From Actinomycetospora soli (GTDB lineage Bacteria; Actinomycetota; Actinomycetes; Mycobacteriales; Pseudonocardiaceae): 64,000 nt of DNA. A model generated the notes under the pieces. That model made no database searches and was not told where the DNA came from. It saw only the letters and a list, made by a program, of their open reading frames with translations. The position numbers and the translations under genes are program-made. Below are positions 60,669 to 64,000 of the stretch, piece by piece. Positions within the stretch are counted from its first letter, which is position 1; the number at the start of each line of letters is the position of its first letter. The stretch spans positions 62,001-126,000 of the forward strand of contig NZ_JAJNDA010000009.1 in assembly GCF_021026295.1 (NCBI RefSeq), written 5' to 3'.

Positions 60669-60707
60669 TCCCGACGACGGGTCCGGCGTCCGGACCCGTC
60701 GTCGGGA
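60669..60707. terminator. Hairpin built from two inverted copies of the 14-mer
   Basis: Perfect 18-nt arms (60669-60686, 60690-60707) with a 3-nt loop. Each arm contains one full copy of the dispersed 14-mer (60669-60682 and 60694-60707). It lies between convergent genes and probably ends transcription. Confidence 0.8.
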
Positions 60708-60716
60708 ACGGGACCG

Positions 60717-60926
60717 CTAGGAGCCCCCGCCGAGCACGCCGGCCTCGCTGAGCTTCTTCATGACGGCGTTCGGGCCGTCGAACTGCTCCTTGTCGAGCCC
60801 GCGGAGGGACTCGACCAGCTGGTCGTCGGCGCCCTTCGACTTCGCGTGCTCGGCCAGCTCGTCCGGTCCCCCCGGGTAGTCGAAACCGCCGAGGGACTTC
60901 TGTACCTGCGTGACGTCGTAACCCAT
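60717..60926 (-). CDS. DUF2795 protein
   Basis: 69 residues from ATG 60926. YDVTQVQKSLGGFDYPGGPD, then ELAEHAKSKGADDQLVESLR and LDKEQFDGPNAVMKKLSEAG follow the DUF2795 pattern throughout. The family is widespread in actinobacteria; function unknown. The HAD gene starts 35 bp away on the other strand. Confidence 0.88.
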   Translation of the reverse strand: MGYDVTQVQKSLGGFDYPGGPDELAEHAKSKGADDQLVESLRGLDKEQFDGPNAVMKKLSEAGVLGGGS

Positions 60927-60961
60927 GGGCCGGGGATGGTCCACGGGGCGGACGGCCAATC

Positions 60962-61423
60962 GTGGAATCCTTCGTCCTCGTGCTGACGTGTCCCTGGTCG
61001 TGTGTCGTCTGGGATCTCGACGGCACGCTGCTCGAGCGTGGCTCCCCGACCCCGGTCCCGGGGGTCGAGGCCGTGCTCGCGGCCTGGTCCGCGGCCGGGG
61101 TGGAGATGGCCGTCGCGACCTCGGCCTCCACGGCCCTCGCCCGGCGGGTGGTGGACGAGCTCGGGTGGTCGGCCTGGTTCGGGCACGTCGCCGGCACGGG
61201 CCCCGGGGTCGCGGGCAAGGACGAGGTGCTCGTCGAGGCGCTGCTCGGGCTCGGCCGGGTCCTGCCCGGGGGCGCGGCCGGCGCCGCGATGATCGGGGAC
61301 GCCCCCACCGACGTGGCGGCGGCCCGGCGGCACGGGCTGACCGCGGTCGGCGTGACGTGGAGCGGGACGCCGGCCGACGTGCTGGGCGGCGCGGACCTGA
61401 TCTGGAGCCGCGTGCCGTCGTGA
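60962..61423 (+). CDS. Small HAD-family hydrolase
   Basis: 153 residues from GTG 60962. Motif I VVWDLDGTLLERG, motif II in AVATSAS, motif III Lys in GVAGKDEVLVEAL, and motif IV MIGDAPTDVAAARRHG are all there. The cap domain is minimal, so it is shorter than phosphoglycolate phosphatase-type members (200-230 residues). The end overlaps the dinB start by GTGA. Substrate unknown. Confidence 0.85.
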   Translation: MESFVLVLTCPWSCVVWDLDGTLLERGSPTPVPGVEAVLAAWSAAGVEMAVATSASTALARRVVDELGWSAWFGHVAGTGPGVAGKDEVLVEALLGLGRVLPGGAAGAAMIGDAPTDVAAARRHGLTAVGVTWSGTPADVLGGADLIWSRVPS

Positions 61424-62748
61424 CCGTCCCGACCGGCCGCTGGGTGGTCCACCTCGACCTCGACTCGTTCTTCGCCTCCGCCGAGCAGCTCACCCGGCCG
61501 ACCCTGCGCGGCCGCCCGGTGCTCGTCGGGGGACTGGGCCCGCGCGGCATCGTGGCGGGCGCGTCGGGTGAGGCGAAGGCGTTCGGCGCGCGGTCGGCGA
61601 TGCCCATGGCGCAGGCCCGCCGCGCGTGCCCGACGGCGGTCGCGCTGCCGCCGCGGACGGCGGTCTACCGGACGCTGTCGGAGTCGTTCTTCGCGGTCGT
61701 GCGCGCCGCCGCCCCGGTCCTCGAGCAGGTGGCCTACGACGAGACGTTCGCCGAACCCGCCGCGCTCGTGGGAGCGGGGGCCGACGAGGTGCGCGCCTGG
61801 GCCGAGGAGGTCCGCGCGCAGGTGCGGGAGGCGACGGGCCTGGCCGTGTCGGTGGGGGCGGGGTCGGGCAAGCAGGTCGCGAAGATCGCCTCGGGGCTGG
61901 CCAAGCCGGACGGCGTGCACGTCGTGGCGCACGGCGGGGAGCGGGCGCTGCTCGACCCGCTGCCGGTGCGCTCGCTGTGGGGCATCGGGCCGGTGGCCGA
62001 GACGGCGCTCGCGCGGGCCGGGGTCACGACGATCGCGGCGTTCGCGGCGATGCCGACCGCCGAGGTGACCGCCCTGCTGGGCTCCGCCGTCGGCTCGGCG
62101 CTGCACCGGCTCGCCCGCGGGATCGACGACCGCGCGGTGACCGAGCGCGGCGAGGCCAAGCAGGTCAGCGCGGAGACGACGTTCGACACCGACCTGTCCG
62201 ACGTCGCCGCGGTGCGCCGCGCCGTCGCCGACCTCGCGGCCTCGGCCCACCGGCGGCTCGTGGCCTCGCAGCGGGCGGCGCGCACGGTGACGGTGAAGGT
62301 CCGCGGTGGGGACTTCGTGACCCACACCCGCTCCGAGACGTCCTCGGTCGCCTCGACCGACCTGCCGGCCCTCACGGGGGTGGCGCAGCGGCTCGCCGTC
62401 GACGCGCTGCCCGACGCCGGTGTGCGGCTCGTCGGGGTCTCCTACGCCGGCCTGACGACCGCGGTGCAGGGCACGTTGTTCGAGACGGGGGACGAGGCAC
62501 CCGTGGCGCCCGCACCCGACGTCGGGACGGAGCTGGAGGAGGACCCGGCTCCGACGCCGGAGCGGGGGTGGCGCACCGGGGACGACGCCGCGCACCCCGA
62601 GCACGGGCACGGGTGGGTGCAGGGCGCCGGGCACGGCCGCGTCACGGTGCGGTTCGAGACGCGTTCGACCGGCCCGGGACGCGCGCGGACCTTCGCCGCG
62701 GACGACCCGGAGCTCACGCGGGCCGATCCGCTGGTGTCGTTGACCTGA
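61420..62748 (+). CDS. dinB: DNA polymerase IV (Y family)
   Basis: 442 residues from GTG 61420. VVHLDLDSFFASAEQL holds the first catalytic Asp, VAYDETFAEPA the second Asp/Glu pair. VGAGSGKQVAKIASGLAKPD and the HhH region GIGPVAETALARAGV are standard. The C-terminal extension (GWRTGDDAAHPEHGHGWVQG, then GRVTVRFETRSTGPGRARTF) is the actinobacterial form. It copies past damaged bases during replication. No LexA box was sought successfully upstream; the upstream partner is the HAD gene. Confidence 0.93.
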   Translation: MTVPTGRWVVHLDLDSFFASAEQLTRPTLRGRPVLVGGLGPRGIVAGASGEAKAFGARSAMPMAQARRACPTAVALPPRTAVYRTLSESFFAVVRAAAPVLEQVAYDETFAEPAALVGAGADEVRAWAEEVRAQVREATGLAVSVGAGSGKQVAKIASGLAKPDGVHVVAHGGERALLDPLPVRSLWGIGPVAETALARAGVTTIAAFAAMPTAEVTALLGSAVGSALHRLARGIDDRAVTERGEAKQVSAETTFDTDLSDVAAVRRAVADLAASAHRRLVASQRAARTVTVKVRGGDFVTHTRSETSSVASTDLPALTGVAQRLAVDALPDAGVRLVGVSYAGLTTAVQGTLFETGDEAPVAPAPDVGTELEEDPAPTPERGWRTGDDAAHPEHGHGWVQGAGHGRVTVRFETRSTGPGRARTFAADDPELTRADPLVSLT

Positions 62749-62753
62749 CATCG

Positions 62754-62812
62754 CGTGGCAGGAACGCGTCGTTGCTGCCACGCGGTGACAGCAACGACGC
62801 TTTCCTGCCACG
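62754..62812. repeat. Near-perfect long palindrome (family member 2)
   Basis: 28-nt arms (62754-62781, 62785-62812) with two mismatches and loop GCG. Its right arm shares 26 identical bases with the one at 50147-50172; its left arm differs from that copy at two bases. It lies 5 bp after the dinB stop and before the end of the ABC exporter gene. Confidence 0.85.
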
Positions 62813-62825
62813 GGGCGGGGCGCCC

Positions 62826-64000
62826 TCAGAGCAGCAGTTGCGATCGCGCGAGCTCGGCGTAGAGCGGGCTGGCGTCGAGCAGCTCGGTGTGCGTGCCGGT
62901 GGCGACCACCCGGCCGCCGTCGAGGACCACGATCTGGTCGCAGTCGACGACCGTGGAGAGCCGGTGCGCGACGATCAGCAGCGTCCGGTCGGCCGCGGCG
63001 GCGACGTCGATCGCCTCCTTGAGGGCCGCCTCGTTGCGGGCGTCGAGGCTCGCGGTGGGCTCGTCGAGCAGCATCAGCGACGGCTCGGCGAGCAGCGTGC
63101 GGGCGATGGCGAGGCGCTGGCGCTCGCCGCCCGAGAGCAGCACGCCGCCCTCGCCCACGGGCGCGTCCAGCCCGAGCGGGGACCGCGCGACGAGCCCGGA
63201 GAGGTTCACCGCCGCGAGGACCGCGAGCTGGTCGGTCTCGGGGGCGTCGGGGGCGGCGAGCACGAGGTTTCCCCGCAGCGTGCCGGCGAGTGCGGGGGAC
63301 TCCTGCTCGACGTAGCCCAGCCGCGCCCGCAGCGCGTCGCGGGGCCGGTCGCGCACGTCGACCCCGTCGACGAGGACGGCCCCCGCGGTGACGTCGTAGA
63401 ACCGCTCGACCAGGGCGAACACGGTCGACTTGCCGGCACCGGACGGGCCCACCAGCGCCGTGCGGGTGCCGCGCGGCACGGTGAACGACACCCCGCGCAG
63501 CACCGTGGTGCCGCCGGCGTAGCCGAAGTCGACGTCCCGCAGCTCCAGGGCCGGGGCGCTCGGGGCGGCGTCGGTGGCCGTCACGACGTCGCCCGCCGAC
63601 TCGGCGGGCAGCGCGGCCACCTCCTCGATCCGCGCGAGCGCACCGAGGCCGGTCTGCAGCTGCGTCCAGGCCTGGGTGAGCCGCGCGAACGGCAGGACGA
63701 GCAGGAAGAGGTAGAGCACGAAGGAGACCAGCTCGCCGACGGTGAGCTCGCCGGCCGCGACCCGGGCGCCCCCGATCCCGAGCACGGCGATGAACGAGCC
63801 CTGGGTCGCGATCGTCACGGCGGGCGAGACGAGGGCCTGCAGGCGGGCCGCGCGCACGCCCACCGCGTACGCGTCGGTGGCCGCGCCGACCACGCCCACC
63901 GCCTCGCGGTCGGTGGCACCGCTCGCGCGGATCGTGCGGACCGCTCCGAGCGCACGCTCCACGGCCGCGGTCATCTCGCCCACCCGCGCCTGGGAGAGCG
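62826..64000 (-). CDS. ABC exporter, fused permease and ATPase (5' end beyond the window)
   Basis: The frame stays open to the right edge, so the N-terminal part is missing. The visible permease part (GEMTAAVERALGAVRTIRAS, with helices FIAVLGIGGARVA and LVSFVLYLFLLVLPFARL) leads to a complete ATPase: Walker A GPSGAGKST, Q-loop VEQESPAL, signature LSGGERQRLAIAR, Walker B LMLLDEPTASLD, H-loop IVAHRLSTV. A half-size exporter of the MsbA/LmrA type, probably for a drug or lipid. Confidence 0.93.
   Translation of the reverse strand, partial: LSQARVGEMTAAVERALGAVRTIRASGATDREAVGVVGAATDAYAVGVRAARLQALVSPAVTIATQGSFIAVLGIGGARVAAGELTVGELVSFVLYLFLLVLPFARLTQAWTQLQTGLGALARIEEVAALPAESAGDVVTATDAAPSAPALELRDVDFGYAGGTTVLRGVSFTVPRGTRTALVGPSGAGKSTVFALVERFYDVTAGAVLVDGVDVRDRPRDALRARLGYVEQESPALAGTLRGNLVLAAPDAPETDQLAVLAAVNLSGLVARSPLGLDAPVGEGGVLLSGGERQRLAIARTLLAEPSLMLLDEPTASLDARNEAALKEAIDVAAAADRTLLIVAHRLSTVVDCDQIVVLDGGRVVATGTHTELLDASPLYAELARSQLLL

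Noticed and set aside
9-63900. tRNA, rRNA, insertion sequence or prophage genes
   Set aside because: No cloverleaf with CCA-proximal conserved bases, no rRNA stretches, no transposase or integrase motifs were seen on either strand.

Overview
The window is a very GC-rich actinobacterial chromosome segment with GTG and TTG starts and many 4-nt start/stop overlaps. The gene set (mIHF, DUF574 methyltransferase, Rpf-type transglycosylase, EccB, HelD, Excalibur protein with class F sortase, WS/DGAT acyltransferase, LCP protein, FprA) points to a mycolata/Pseudonocardiales-type actinomycete. An Actinomycetospora-like member of the Pseudonocardiaceae is my best guess (inference). I see no rRNA, tRNA, CRISPR array, insertion sequence or prophage. 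The window is cut inside a PhzF-like gene on the left and inside an ABC exporter gene on the right.

Layout. 0-7.5 kb: PhzF end, two divergent GNAT acetyltransferases, an HSL-type esterase, a START-like protein, then a minus-strand run of Rpf-like protein, FAD dehydrogenase, aldo/keto reductase and a DUF574 methyltransferase. 7.8-11.4 kb: a tightly overlapping lipid operon (GT4 mannosyltransferase, OlsB-like and OlsA-like acyltransferases, PmtA-like methyltransferase), read as ornithine-lipid synthesis with possible headgroup methylation. 11.4-24.4 kb: DUF4190 membrane protein, mIHF, secreted polysaccharide lyase, PNPOx-like protein, MBL hydrolase, HelD-type RNA polymerase recycling helicase, Ser/Thr kinase abutting a lone EccB, hotdog protein, GH27 galactosidase. 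24.4-30.2 kb: methyltransferase, MFS exporter, a large GT39 membrane glycosyltransferase and an LCP ligase.

30.3-36.9 kb is the most intriguing metabolic locus. PxpA converges on a five-gene, essentially gapless minus-strand operon: molybdopterin hydroxylase large subunit, PxpB, PxpC, biotin carrier and biotin carboxylase. The BC, BCCP and AHS1/AHS2 parts reproduce a urea-carboxylase-like machine in split form. Together they suggest biotin/ATP-dependent opening of a cyclic amide, possibly one made by the hydroxylase.

37-50 kb holds envelope functions: VC0807-family membrane protein, HtrA-like protease, GT2-GtrA fusion, a second GT39 paralogue, a frameshifted Excalibur protein followed by a class F sortase, PAP2 phosphatase, WS/DGAT with a methyltransferase, and TesB. 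50-55.3 kb is a TetR-controlled divergent unit: Baeyer-Villiger monooxygenase, alpha/beta hydrolase and AurF-like diiron oxygenase on one side; TetR, a DUF4873 protein and an unknown protein on the other. 55.4-57.4 kb carries a protein with acidic and basic disordered blocks and, upstream of it, a tandem array of CTTGTCG boxes. The rest holds FprA, small unknown proteins, a methyltransferase, DUF2795, a HAD protein with DinB, and an ABC exporter.

Two sequence-level signals are not explained by genes. A 14-mer (TCCCGACGACGGGT or its complement) occurs at least eight times, in several reading frames and between genes. Near-identical long palindromes sit between convergent gene pairs at 50.1 and 62.8 kb.
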